A DNA stretch of 20,307 nt from Larix sibirica (GCA_004151065.3 NWUY0300055052.1:11422-31728), one strand, 5' to 3'; positions 1-9,237 are shown, numbered from the stretch's first letter. The notes: generated by a model from the sequence alone, not told the origin. Numbers and translations: made by a program.

Positions 1-208
1 GAAGTTTGATGAGGTTGGAACCACTCTCAAACACCCTGAAACAATTAATGTAATGTTAAAAAATTAAGTAAAAATTGACACTCTTTTTATCGTACAGTTG
101 ACAAGGCAAGATTTTCCTATGCATCACATGCCACTCATGGGCACTCAGGTGGGCCCAGAAACTTCCAAGAAATGCCTGAAATGTCACAGAAAATGGCCAA
201 AGCACCTT

Positions 209-428
209 GGAAATGCTGTACGATGCTGCTGCCAGTGTTTCCAAGGCATCTTGTACCCATTTTGGTGTTTCTAAGTGTTTTGAGTACTAGGACATGGCTA
301 AACTAGGTGTTTCATACTGGAAACACCGTACGATACAGCCAGCAGTGTTTCCAAGGCATTTTGTAACTGTTTCGACATTTCCAGGTGTTTCAAGTACTAG
401 GATGTGGCTAAACTAAGCATTTCATGCA
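209..428. repeat. Two-copy 110-bp tandem repeat
   Basis: Two diverged head-to-tail copies start at 209 and 319. Each opens with GGAAA followed by a CGTACGAT- or TGTACGAT-like core, then shares CAGTGTTTCCAAGGCAT, a TTTC-rich middle, AGTACTAGGA, and TGGCTAAACTA near the end. A weaker third match (CGTACAG at about 90) may be an older partial copy. No coding potential is convincing on either strand. Confidence 0.75.
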
Positions 429-1591
429 ACTTGTTTTCCATCAGGCTTGTGTAATGTTCTGTCAAAAATAAATGTATAACAATCTTTATTGCCTCAGATA
501 CAGTACTTGTTTCCATCATCTTAATTTTTGTTGTTTTTGGTTTACTTTAGTGGCCTTTTGCAACATGATTTGCAGCAGGAAAGTTGCTTTCTTGATAAAA
601 TATTTCTTCTAAATGAGAATAGTGCCTCAACGAGAATTATGGTTGTATGGCCTTACTTATTATAGTTTCAAATTAAATTAAATATATTAAATTCTGAAAA
701 TTTTGCATTTTCAAGTTGCATCTCCTGAAATTTTGGGGGTTTCTCCAGCTGTCCCCAAAACTCGTTCCCCTGTCCCCTAGAATTGGTAGGATTGAGATGA
801 AACCTAACATGCTTCATAATTATTAAGAACTATATCCATAAATAGAAATAACAGATGTACAAATCACTGAAACAATTGGCAAAGGGAAGAATATGCTTAA
901 CATGTAAGAGCAGCAGTTACATAAAATGCTGAAAATTTATACTGCAAGTTGTGACAAAGGATATAGTTGCAGAAGAAAAAGTTAAAAACACATGCAGTGA
1001 TTTCAGTCATTGAAATGTGAGGCTAGATAAATAACCCCACACAGATCATTTTTCCTTTTTATTTTTTATTTTGAGCTGGTGACATTGGCGAATTTCATCA
1101 CTATGTCTGCATTTTAGAAGTTCTAAAATATGTTGGTTAGGATATCATTTGTTCACATGAATGACATTTTCATCATTTACATAACAAAAAAAATACTATT
1201 TTACAATATACCTCGGAAACAGTGGTTTGTCAAGCTTGTCAACCATGGAGGTTAGTCCCAAACTACATGTCATATAGAAATTTTACAAACAGCATCAATC
1301 CAAACTTGGTCCCTGGAAATATTTTGCACAGAATGGCAACAGGATGAGATTCCCGCATGTGTTAATGTCACAACTTGCGCCGATACATCAAAGCCTAGCA
1401 AAGCATGAGCAAGATATAAGGAACTTTAACATCTCATATACCAGTTCAAAAGCATATGTCATGAATTTCATTTTTCAAAAGCAGTGTATACATTTTGGAA
1501 TAGATCTCATTAAAACATTCTCTAACAGTAACATTAAGGTAACAAGCACAGAAATATTGCACATTAAGACAATGTTCCAAATGGAAAATTT
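429..1591. other. AT-rich stretch with no recognised gene
   Basis: No protein family is recognisable on either strand; the longest frames are short and lack motifs. The only distinct patch is the GC-richer repeat at 720-782. The part from about 1320 to 1591 lies directly downstream of the RING1 relic and could include its former 3' untranslated region, but nothing marks this. Confidence 0.5.
720..782 (-). repeat. Dispersed GC-rich repeat, copy 1
   Basis: A patch containing CCTGAAATTTTGGGGG and then runs of TCCCC and GTCCCC. The same core appears at 12232-12300 in the same orientation, and reverse-complemented at about 3948-3980. It stands out from the AT-rich surroundings. The outer limits are uncertain. 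Confidence 0.5.
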
Positions 1592-1834
1592 TCAGAAATA
1601 ATGACGGGGAATTTGAGGAAGTGCACATACAAGGTTACCCCGACATTATATATAATCATAAAATATTTCTACTAGTGTTGCTCCTTGGTCCAGGACCTCT
1701 ACAAGTGTTGCTTCTTGTTGCGGGACTTGAATAACTATTTGATTGTCTGATGTACCAAGTGTGGGGTTTCCTTTTCCTGGCTTGCTCAGATGTGATAATT
1801 TACTCTCTGATCCCGGTTCGATAAGATTCTTCAT
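1592..1834 (-). pseudogene. RING1: RING1 relic exon: end of RAWUL domain
   Basis: The frame reads SKPGKGNPTLGTSDNQ, then QQEATLVEVL, a near repeat DQGATLVEIF, an in-frame stop at 1648-1646, then CRGNLVCALPQIP and a terminal TGA at 1594-1592. The last part fits the end of RAWUL, where a short helix is followed by a final hydrophobic strand. The 30-bp near-duplication at 1671-1730 makes the helix segment appear twice. The acceptor of this block is not clear, so the upstream limit is approximate. Confidence 0.6.
1671..1730. repeat. 30-bp tandem duplication inside RAWUL exon
   Basis: ACTAGTGTTGCTCCTTG at 1671 and ACAAGTGTTGCTTCTTG at 1701 begin two near-identical 30-base units. Being a multiple of three, the duplication keeps the frame and repeats a 10-residue ATLVE-type segment. 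Confidence 0.6.
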
Positions 1835-2034
1835 TTCTCCACAACAATTTATAGGTATTCATGTAGCAAATAAAGCTAAAGGGAAAGTAACTGGATACAT
1901 AAATAGACTAAAATAAGTCTCAAGAAAAGAAAGGGAACCTGTGCTAGAAGATATTTTCTAGTTTACAACTTTGCACAAACCAAAATTTGATGAAATAAAA
2001 CCCTTGTAAGACTTAGATAATGTAAATGTTTTAC

Positions 2035-2145
2035 TTTGCAAAGGTGATTTATGGATACAGTTGGAGAACAATAGATATATGGCCTTTCCAAAGTTGGCAT
2101 ACTTCCACCATTTTCAAAAGGTAACAATTTGAACTGTATATCAAA
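2035..2145 (-). pseudogene. RING1: RING1 relic exon: start of RAWUL domain
   Basis: After a CTTGCAG acceptor, 37 codons encode FDIQFKLLPF, an acidic-glycine loop, then LERPYIYCSPTVSINHLCK, followed by a GTAAAA donor. This is the first half of the ubiquitin-like RAWUL domain that RING1 proteins use to bind partner proteins in PRC1. The frame is open throughout. Confidence 0.78.
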
Positions 2146-2428
2146 CTGCAAGCCAAAAGGAAATACACAAAAACTAAGATCAGTTAGTACACAAGAAACA
2201 TAACTATGAGAAAACATCAAAATTAATAGGAATGCTAGTTATACAAAGACCTCCCATTAACTAGTGTCCAAAATCCACCCTTAAATGAACTAGTCACTAT
2301 TCAGATTGCAAAATCTTGAACGATCTTTTTGAAGGATATAATTTTTTCTCATTTTTCAATTGAGAAATTATATTGAGTATTGTACATTTCTGAATCACTT
2401 TGTTAAGGACTTGACATTCACCAATTAC

Positions 2429-2999
2429 CATATATTCGTTAAAGAAATTTGTCTACATCATTCGCATCTTCCTTGCGGGCTTTAGACAAAAGATAATTGA
2501 CCATAATAGCTACACGCATGCCAAGGGAATTCTTGTTGTTTGAGCCATTTAGACTTCCATATCGCATATTAGTTCATGCACCAGCGTTACCCCAAACCAA
2601 TATTTTTTTGTTTTACCTTATTACATGAGAGGCACCAGTGCTTTCTCTGCTCACTTCTACTTGACCATGATTTATTTCATCACAGTCATCATTACTATTA
2701 TCTGTGTTAGCTGAAGTTTCAGGTAAAGAACTTGGAATTCTCTTTTCACTTTGACTCTGCCTAATTTCTTGAGATTCTTCTCCATCGGAAGAGAAATTCT
2801 TCAGTGCAGGGTGTTCATCAACATCAGCAGACATACTTCTCTTTTGTCATTTCCTTCCACTCTTGCCTCCATTTTGACCATTTCGAAATTTTCCATGTGC
2901 TTTTCTAACAATGGCTGCTGCAATGACCTTAGCAGTGGTATGATGCCTAGAAAGAGATTATGATTGTCATCGGTATGTTTGTGCAATATTTTCATGGAT
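2429..2999 (-). pseudogene. RING1: RING1 relic exon: linker, six in-frame stops
   Basis: Reading from 2999 in the frame inherited from the previous exon gives NIAQTYR, then a stop, then TTAKVIAAAIVRKAHGKFRN and SADVDEHPALKNF. A serine- and acid-rich stretch follows, then LVWGNAGA, a stop, and RVAIMVNYLLSKARKEDAND. This matches the low-complexity linker leading to the RAWUL domain in plant RING1 proteins, with the conserved tryptophan-glycine before it. Six in-frame stops interrupt it; three are TGA that a CGA codon would yield by one C-to-T change. No net indel is needed to follow the frame over about 560 bases. The downstream boundary at ATG before GTAATT is uncertain because its phase does not match the next block. 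Confidence 0.75.
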
Positions 3000-3230
3000 C
3001 TATCATGAAACCTTTGTCTAAAATCAAAGCTGATAAAAAGAAATAATTATTTATGACTACCAATCATGAGACCCTTTTCAGTAAAAATAAAGGATTGAAC
3101 ACAAATAACAAGCACCCTACTATTCATGCCTTGGTCCATCGATGTATGATTATATGATATATTCTTCTATGTGCATTAATGAAATATAAGATGCAGTTTT
3201 CCAATAAAACATGATCCAGTGTGACCCCAC

Positions 3231-3272
3231 CTGCTTTTTCTTCCACTTGTCTTCTTCAAGCAATTCCAACTC
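3231..3272 (-). pseudogene. RING1: RING1 relic exon: short acidic/basic helix
   Basis: A 42-base block of exactly 14 codons (ELELLEEDKWKKKQ) follows TATAG and precedes a GTGGGG donor. It matches the charged helical segment that follows KYEE in RING1 proteins. The flanking introns are short (183 and 231 bases) with GT/AG ends, and the phase is 0 on its downstream side. Confidence 0.7.
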
Positions 3273-3455
3273 CTATACAAAGGACATAACTATCAGAAAA
3301 TGTATGGCTTCTCCTAGCTATGGATGCAAAATATCAAACGCAAAAGAATAAAAACACGCACTTGAGTAAAGGCCGAGAAAAGATATCTATTGGATCAGAA
3401 ATTATGGAAGAATTAAACAAGGGTGAGAAAATGAAAGATCTAGGTAACTATTGAC

Positions 3456-3576
3456 CTTTTCTTCATACTTATCAAGGTTAGGATAAATTTCTGCAATCAA
3501 AGCATCGTAATTGAGATCATCTCTTAATGATCTGCAGCTAGCACAATGTGTACAACAAGCAGGACATTCATTGTTC
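3456..3576 (-). pseudogene. RING1: RING1 relic exon: last RING ligands and extension
   Basis: This 121-base exon follows a TCTCAG acceptor and joins the previous exon in phase, restoring a glycine codon. It encodes NNECPACC, which holds the last Cys-x2-Cys zinc pair, then SLRDDLNYDALIAEIYP and DKYEEK, the conserved C-terminal extension of RING1 fingers. Two cysteines stand where the family has arginine, and a leucine stands where it has proline; all three are single C-to-T changes. The exon ends at AAG before GTCAAT, an acceptable but weak donor. The frame is open across the exon. Confidence 0.87.
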
Positions 3577-3898
3577 CTGAGATGACCAGAAAAACCCATG
3601 CCTTAGGCCAACATAAATCTAAGAAAAAAATAGATACTTCCATATCTGGTTCTCATATGGTCCCATGGATAAAGTATTATAATCATTTCAATTACAGTTA
3701 GTACCACAATAAATCATAATGTTCAAACAACATGTAACCTTCCATAATGACAACTTGTTAAAATAGCTTAACATCTATAATAGTAATAATGATTTGTCTA
3801 TGTTATTTCATGTAAGATAATATAAGAAAATTTTATTAATGTCCAACCAATGACCACAATAAGTAGGTCAATGGGACTCAAATATACATCCAGTGTTT

Positions 3899-4005
3899 CT
3901 AGGATCAGGGATGGAGGACACAGGAATGGGTGTCAAAGACTGTTGGAAGTTCCCCCAAAATTTCCAGGGGACGAAACAAAAATATATACATATATATAAA
4001 ATAAA
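3899..4005 (+). repeat. Dispersed GC-rich repeat, copy 2, in RING1 relic intron
   Basis: A GGATGGAGGACACAGG block is followed by CCCCCAAAATTTCCAGGGGA and then an ATATATA-rich tail. The order (GGGACA-like block, AT dinucleotide run, A-rich tail) matches the copy at 13365-13480, and its core is the reverse complement of the 720 and 12232 copies. It sits inside the intron 4049-3577 of the RING1 relic. Confidence 0.5.
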
Positions 4006-4049
4006 CAATTTATTTTAAATGTAAACTAAACTATATTTTGAGAACATAC

Positions 4050-4131
4050 CCTAAACGCATTGACTTGTCAATACATTCTCTGCAAAAGTGGTGGAGACAT
4101 TCCATCACCGTCCTTGTCTTTCGGATAATTC
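4050..4131 (-). pseudogene. RING1: RING1 relic exon: central RING finger
   Basis: This 82-base exon encodes 26 complete codons with two split glycine codons at its ends. It carries the signature ECLHHFCRECIDKSMRL, including the middle zinc ligands Cys-x-His-x2-Cys-x2-Cys. It begins after a TGCCAG acceptor and ends at a GTATGT donor. The His-His pair replaces the usual His-Arg of the family, as expected from a CpG-to-CpA change. It remains an open frame throughout. The upstream exon that should supply the CPIC motif is missing or unrecognisable. Confidence 0.85.
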
Positions 4132-5948
4132 CTGGCACACAAGAAGATTAGATTTTAATATGAATTTAGTTGCTAATTGTATAGAGTACTCCTTGGAGAT
4201 GACACCTCAAAAGAGTGGACGTGGTATTGATTCTTGGGAAATGTTTGAAGCACAGAGTAAATGTTTACATGTATGGATTCTATTCTCTATTTCATTGAAT
4301 ATTTAAAAGATTGATTTCTTATGACACATCTTTCAGTCTTGAAGTTTTTTAATCTACTCTTAGTTCAAGACAGATGTTGTGGAGTTTATTGTCCACTGTT
4401 CAAAAAAATGGACAATTATGCTATGTGGTGGCTCAACCTTCCAACAAAAATAAAATGGAAAATGGTGCCTCATCTTGGATCTGGATTTGAAATCCTTTAT
4501 AATAAAATGTCGGATACAACCTTCCAATGAGAGGATACAATCTTCAACATTTATAAACATACCTGAACACTACCACTAGATGACGACAAAGTAGAGGCAA
4601 TCTTTGCTTCTCTTCTCCTAAAGAAGCAACTAACTTAAAAACTCCAATTATGCCCATATGCTTGTATATTGGATCTGGATTTGAAATCTTTTATAAACAA
4701 AATGCCATATTCACGAATAAAAACATGTCACAAAAATATAATCAGGTATGACCAAGTTACTTAACACATTTGTGCATGAACATTTGTATATTTGCATTAG
4801 TATCCCCATCTGATGCAAAATCATACCAACTCGACACATTTGTGCATGAACACTTGTAAATTGCATTAGTATCCCCATATGATGCAAAATCATACCATGC
4901 TTAGCTGTATATAATAACGCCATTAATTTGTATGTTTCTAATTCTACTAGTTGAGAATAATGCATCTTCAATTTTTATGTATGTGAGTAATATGTATGTT
5001 TGCATATTGGGTACAAGAAGTCAAGGAATCAACAAGCATCTAGTTGATCAAGAGAAGAGGTCTCTTGAGTGCTCAAGAGATTGAGAGAGAGATATCAATT
5101 GATTCCTGTGTCTCCATCAATGGGCAGGAAGGCATAAGCTCCACTCATATATGGGTCCACAACCTCAAAATTTGATCCTTTGAAGCAATTAGGGGAAGGT
5201 ACTACAACACATTTTGTTATTCTATTTCAATAAGAAGTACTGCCAGTTGTATGCATTTACTGAGTGCTCTTCTATGATAACGTATTAGGTAAGTTGTATC
5301 CTTTTCACCTCCCATCAGATATCAAACCATCCATCCAATCCTTGATAGCATTATGATCTTGAATCCTATACTATTGGTAAATATATCATACAAAGTAGTT
5401 GGCATCTCCAAGCATTTCTAACCCTTTTATCGGAGTAAAGCAAGTATTTTCCTAGATTATGGGAGTAAAGCTCTAGGCAAAGACCTGAGTCACATGACAA
5501 GGGGTTATAACAAGTAAAATTCTTTCTTCTCCACTATGCAATTAGTCCACAAGCAAAGACACTGGATTTCCAAATAGCATTGTTGAGTGAACTGATGAAC
5601 TCTCCACAAGATTCTAACTGCTACTAAATGGAAAATGTAAGAGTGAACCTTAATGTTGGCACGAAGAGTACATAGGGTGTAATTTCCTGTGCTAACAAGA
5701 CCTGAATATATTGTTCACAAATCAATAAAGGATGGTTATATGACACTATTTTTCCCAAAATAGCAGTAAAACATAAAATATCGTCATCATGGATAGGTCC
5801 TTTCATTGCAAAATGATACTACATAATCTTTATTCTCACCCTCTTAGTATTACTCATTCAAGTCCACCTTATCATTTATCTTTATATACCTTGTGAAATT
5901 AAACTATTGGATTAGTTCACAAGGAAATTTGCAAAAGGTTTTCACAGG
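4132..5948. other. Unrecognised DNA upstream of RING1 relic
   Basis: No coding region could be identified. On the minus strand a CAG/GTATGT donor-like site lies at 4561-4566, after a frame ending in a serine-rich SSSSGSVQ stretch. It might be an older upstream exon of the RING1 relic, but it lacks the expected CPIC motif and its phase is not the one needed. A 70-bp tandem repeat lies within (listed separately). The rest is AT-rich and featureless to my reading. Confidence 0.4.
4764..4897. repeat. Two-copy 70-bp tandem repeat
   Basis: Copies start at 4764 and 4834. Each reads ACACATTTGTGCATGAACA, then GCATTAGTATCCCCAT and GATGCAAAATCATACCA. They differ by a few substitutions and small indels, so the duplication is fairly recent. 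Confidence 0.85.
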
Positions 5949-6134
5949 ATGACAACACTAGACTGCTCCATCCTCTACTTTGCCTCATCCTTTTTATCCT
6001 TCTTGTCTTCAAACACCATATGTCTCACTAAGCTACATTGTAGGCCCAAGCATCATGGCACAGATTCTCATAAATCTTGTAGTTATTACAACTCTATTGG
6101 TCATTCGAACAATGAGTGCATCACAAAATATTAA
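5949..6134 (+). pseudogene. Possible zinc-knuckle fragment of a retroelement gag
   Basis: A 61-codon frame ends with HHGTDSHK followed by CSYYNSIGHSNNEC. This resembles a CCHC zinc knuckle (C-x2-C-x4-H-x4-C) in which the second cysteine is tyrosine, preceded by a His/Cys-containing lead like that seen in plant retroelement gag proteins. No protease or RT is recognisable just downstream. The first half is hydrophobic and uninformative. It may equally be chance. Confidence 0.2.
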
Positions 6135-6249
6135 AGATAAATCCCCCACACCTATAATTAAGAAAAGGACAGAAGGACATCAGTCAATTGTATTCAACAA
6201 TCCCAATTCTCCAAATACACAGTTAGATTTTAGAACTGTAGTCCACTAA

Positions 6250-7689
6250 TAAGGAGGCTCTATTCATATAGAATTATCAAATTAAGGACCAATTGTCCAG
6301 ATTCATCTTTGATAATTGAAATATGAAGAATTTGGTCTCCTAGGACATGGTCATATCATTAGTACTTCCCAGACAACCTCATCTTCAAACTTATAATCAA
6401 GTATGGGTTAAGGCTAATGTCCAACCCACTGATTCAACCACACTTTAGCATCATTTCTGCAATTGATCCCTTTGTTGATAGTGTGGAGTGTGATCTCATT
6501 CTTTTGCTTGGTAGAACTTATAACATCATTTATGTGCCATTTATGACGGCTTTCACTACACATACATGCTACATAAAGACATCAAAAATTTCAAGTCCTC
6601 CTATTCCTTGACCAATATAGGAGTCAAAACTTGGCAATACCACCAAGAACATTGCTATTTTTGTGGATAAACAAGATATATATATCACTGTGCAAAGGGA
6701 CGAATAAAAAGTGGTTATTTTAATATTTGTTTTGGCCTCATCAAAATTTTCTTTTGCTTTCTCATACAATGTGGGAAAGCATTCAGATACTTGCAAATAA
6801 CATGTCATATTTATTTATATTTATTAGGTTTCAATTATAAATCAAGAAAAATAGAGAATCACTAGAGAACATCCAAATATCACATAGTTAGCTCAATCCA
6901 AAATATTGCAAGTAGTTAAAAAATGTCTGATTGATGACAGCATTGGGAATGTTTTCTCTGTATCATAAATCTTGCACTGTAATCAGCAATAATTACTGAA
7001 AGAAGTCAAGGCATCAATGAAGAACTGACCTTTTCAATTTTAATCAAAAAATCATAATACAATAGATTTGTGCGATGGAAATATGATACATACATGCAAA
7101 TGACATGAGGGATCTTCAAATAGAAGCACTAGGGCCACAATAGAAAGAATTGAATGGTAGTTTGATAGATTTGATTTATCCAAATAAATATTGGATCCAA
7201 AAGTCTTTGATATATCCATAAGAATTTCCTCTTGCCTAGAATATCACATGTAAGATACATAGTAGGGGCATTTGGATGCTTCCATATGCAATCAAGAACC
7301 TAGAAAAGTAGAAAATAACCTTGTGTTAAGTTCCTTGTTGACCTTTAAGAGAGACTGGTTTTATGTTTTCTTTCGATTTTCACTTTAGCAAAAGAACATT
7401 AACCAATTTGGAACATAACACCATCGAACAAACTTCCAGTCATTTAATTGAAGAAGCAAGAAGGAACAACCTCATAGACTTTTAGAATCCAAAAAATACA
7501 AGAAAATTGTCAGACACTTTTTTCAAATCAGTGTTAGGACTTTTTTTCTTACCTTATCCCACACTATATATGGAACCAGAACCCACCTTTGAAAATACAC
7601 CATATTATGGGATTTTTCGTACAAAATACAAAATAGTCTTATAAGTTTTTAACAGAATTTGATTTTGGTGAAGTCCAATAATCTTCTAT
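6250..7689. other. Long unrecognised AT-rich stretch
   Basis: No motif, repeat or protein family could be supported on either strand. Frames are short and without conserved signatures. Confidence 0.5.
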
Positions 7690-7803
7690 ATACCAAAGGT
7701 CTCCCATAGAAAAAATTCCAGCTGTTAACTCCCTCAGCCCTAAATAATCACTAAATCTTCACCATACACCAAAGGTGTCCCATAGAAAACATCCAGGTGT
7801 CTC
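7690..7803. repeat. Short direct repeat, 76-bp offset
   Basis: ACCAAAGGTCTCCCATAGAA at 7692 and ACCAAAGGTGTCCCATAGAA at 7768 begin two similar segments of about 36 bases, each followed by a TCCAG(C/G)TGT. They are separated by about 40 unrelated bases. Confidence 0.7.
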
Positions 7804-7922
7804 GGTGCTTAATGATCTAGGTTTAATATGGATATATGCTGGTATAAAACCAATATGACCCAATGGCTCCAAAGCTTTTACTATAGAAAGGTAATCCTTA
7901 TGTTACATTCAAAGAATGTCCC

Positions 7923-7938
7923 AATGCTAACATCTCTT
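7923..7938. repeat. Left target-site duplication of SINE-like insert
   Basis: AATGCTAACATCTCTT matches 8210-8225 at 15 of 16 positions and borders the SINE-like body. Confidence 0.6.
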
Positions 7939-8209
7939 ATGGCCACATGGGTTTAGCTTTGGTGGTTAGGAGGAATGATTGTTATACTCCCCACCCAGGT
8001 ACAATTCTCATTAGTGACAAATTGGGCTTGTCATAGTAAGGATGTAGGTGTAGGTGCCCCCTTGAGTGGGACCCCCAACCTATACTGGGTGTGTCTCTGT
8101 ATTTCTCAGCCTTAGGATGAAGTATGGGTTTCCAGGTATATGTGGCTTGTAGGCTACTACATATACCCGGGGAGGTTGCTAGTTCCCTATCCCCCAATTT
8201 TTGGTTTAA
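7939..8209 (+). mobile_element. Probable tRNA-derived SINE with target-site duplication
   Basis: A 271-bp segment begins with a tRNA-like region. TAGCTTTGGTGGTTAGGA at 7954-7971 resembles a Pol III A box, and GGTACAATTCTC at 7998-8009 resembles a B box (GGTTCRANTCC). The body is non-coding and relatively GC-rich, ending near CCCCCAATTTTTGGTTTA. It is flanked by AATGCTAACATCTCTT at 7923-7938 and AATGATAACATCTCTT at 8210-8225, 15 of 16 bases identical, as expected for target-primed insertion. SINEs are non-autonomous and depend on LINE enzymes. The box matches are degenerate, and no poly-A or clear simple 3' tail is seen, so the class assignment is moderate while the duplication is directly visible. 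Confidence 0.55.
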
Positions 8210-8720
8210 AATGATAACATCTCTTGTAAAAGCGAATCATGAAATGCTTAGGCTTGTTTTGATGTTTATGACACTGTACAATGATGAACTAGAAAAAAAA
8301 CCAGTAGGGGAAATGAAATTTATTCCCAACTTTAAAGGAAATAAGACAACATTTGGATTGACAGATTGTTTCTTAATGTTAGAAGAGATATTTCACCCAT
8401 ATAGTGCTTGAATGTCTAGATGTCTCGGCCCTAGGACGAACTATGGGTTTCTAGGTATATGTGGCTTGTAGGCTGCTACATATACCGATGGAGGTTGCTA
8501 GTTCCCCTATCCCTCAATTTTTAGTTTGAAATGTTAACATCTCTTGTGAAAGTCGATCATGAAATGCTTAGGATTGTTCTGATGTTTATGATAGTGTACA
8601 AGGATTAACTAGAAAATCAAAACCAATAGGGGAAATGAAAGTAATTCCCAACTTTAAAGGAAATATCATCATATTGTTTCTCAGTGTTAGAAGAGATATT
8701 TCACCCATAGAGTGATTGAA
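8092..8720. repeat. 320-bp tandem duplication spanning SINE 3' half
   Basis: Copy 1 runs from about 8092 to 8411 and copy 2 from about 8412 to 8720. Shared landmarks are CTATGGGTTT or GTATGGGTTT, GGTATATGTGGCTTGTAGGC, GAGGTTGCTAGTTCCC, AACATCTCTTGT, CATGAAATGCTTAGG, CCCAACTTTAAAGGAAAT and AGAAGAGATATTTCACCCAT. The copies differ by scattered substitutions and a short deletion in copy 2. The unit holds the 3' half of the SINE, its right target duplication and about 190 bases of flank. Confidence 0.9.
8210..8225. repeat. Right target-site duplication of SINE-like insert
   Basis: AATGATAACATCTCTT borders the insert on the right. A further copy (AATGTTAACATCTCTT) at 8530-8545 is part of the later tandem duplication. 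Confidence 0.6.
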
Positions 8721-9237
8721 ATTTTGGAAAGTATTATTTGCATTTATATCCTTTGTCTCTCCATCTCCACATTATAGTGGCTTGAAGGACAAAAAACAAA
8801 TATCAACTTTTAAATAAAATAGTGAATAAATAAAATATAAATGACCTTTTAGGGTGAAGAGGTCAAAATAGGAAATATGATAATACCCAAGGTTCGTGAC
8901 TTAAGGGAGACTCACGGAGCTTGCATCCACCTTATAACTCCTAGGTAAAGTCTTACCCCTCCTATTTCCTCGTTATGCCAACCACTTTTATAAACACAAG
9001 TTTAATAAATGAGAAATAACTTAAACAATGAAATATTAAAATACTGCCATTTTTACTATCATAACCAAATCACATATTGCTATTCCATATGAATACTCAT
9101 TAACACCATGACACCATCAAATGTCCATGGACAACTTCAAGAAAAATCCATTTATGTAGAAATAAAGATGCTAATATAAGATATAAATGCTCCAGAAACT
9201 AAACCAAATCAATATGCAAAAAACTAACCAAATCAAA
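8721..9237. other. Unrecognised AT-rich stretch
   Basis: No gene or repeat identified; frames are short on both strands. Confidence 0.5.

Larger units (their letters stand above)
1592..4131 (-). pseudogene. RING1: RING1-like Polycomb E3 ubiquitin ligase pseudogene with introns
   Basis: Plant RING1 proteins are nuclear PRC1 subunits that monoubiquitinate histone H2A, with an N-terminal RING finger and a C-terminal RAWUL domain. Six exon blocks are visible in order on the minus strand: 4131-4050 and 3576-3456 (RING and its C-terminal extension), 3272-3231, 2999-2429 (linker), 2145-2035 (RAWUL start) and about 1834-1592 (RAWUL end). Introns 4049-3577, 3455-3273 and 3230-3000 keep GT and AG ends and compatible phases, so this is not a processed retrocopy. 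The linker block has six in-frame stops (2969-2967, 2960-2958, 2849-2847, 2615-2613, 2576-2574, 2441-2439) and the last block has one (1648-1646). The exon carrying the first RING cysteine pair and the N-terminus was not found upstream. Family assignment is strong, and loss of function is very likely. Confidence 0.85.

Noticed and set aside
1344-1601. 85-codon plus-strand frame
   Set aside because: It has no recognisable motif, overlaps a minus-strand frame and meets the end of the RING1 relic; probably chance in AT-rich DNA.
2751-2963. 70-codon plus-strand frame
   Set aside because: It is exactly antisense to the RING1 linker exon and has no motif of its own.
1592-4131. Functional RING1 gene
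   Set aside because: Seven in-frame stops, altered family-conserved arginines and a missing first RING exon make an active ligase very unlikely.
7954-8009. Functional tRNA gene
   Set aside because: Only degenerate A- and B-box-like words are present, with no acceptor stem or anticodon arm that folds properly. A tRNA-derived SINE explains it better.
8124-8411. 95-codon plus-strand frame
   Set aside because: It spans the SINE 3' half and flanking DNA within a tandem duplication. The second copy does not keep the frame, so coding is unlikely.
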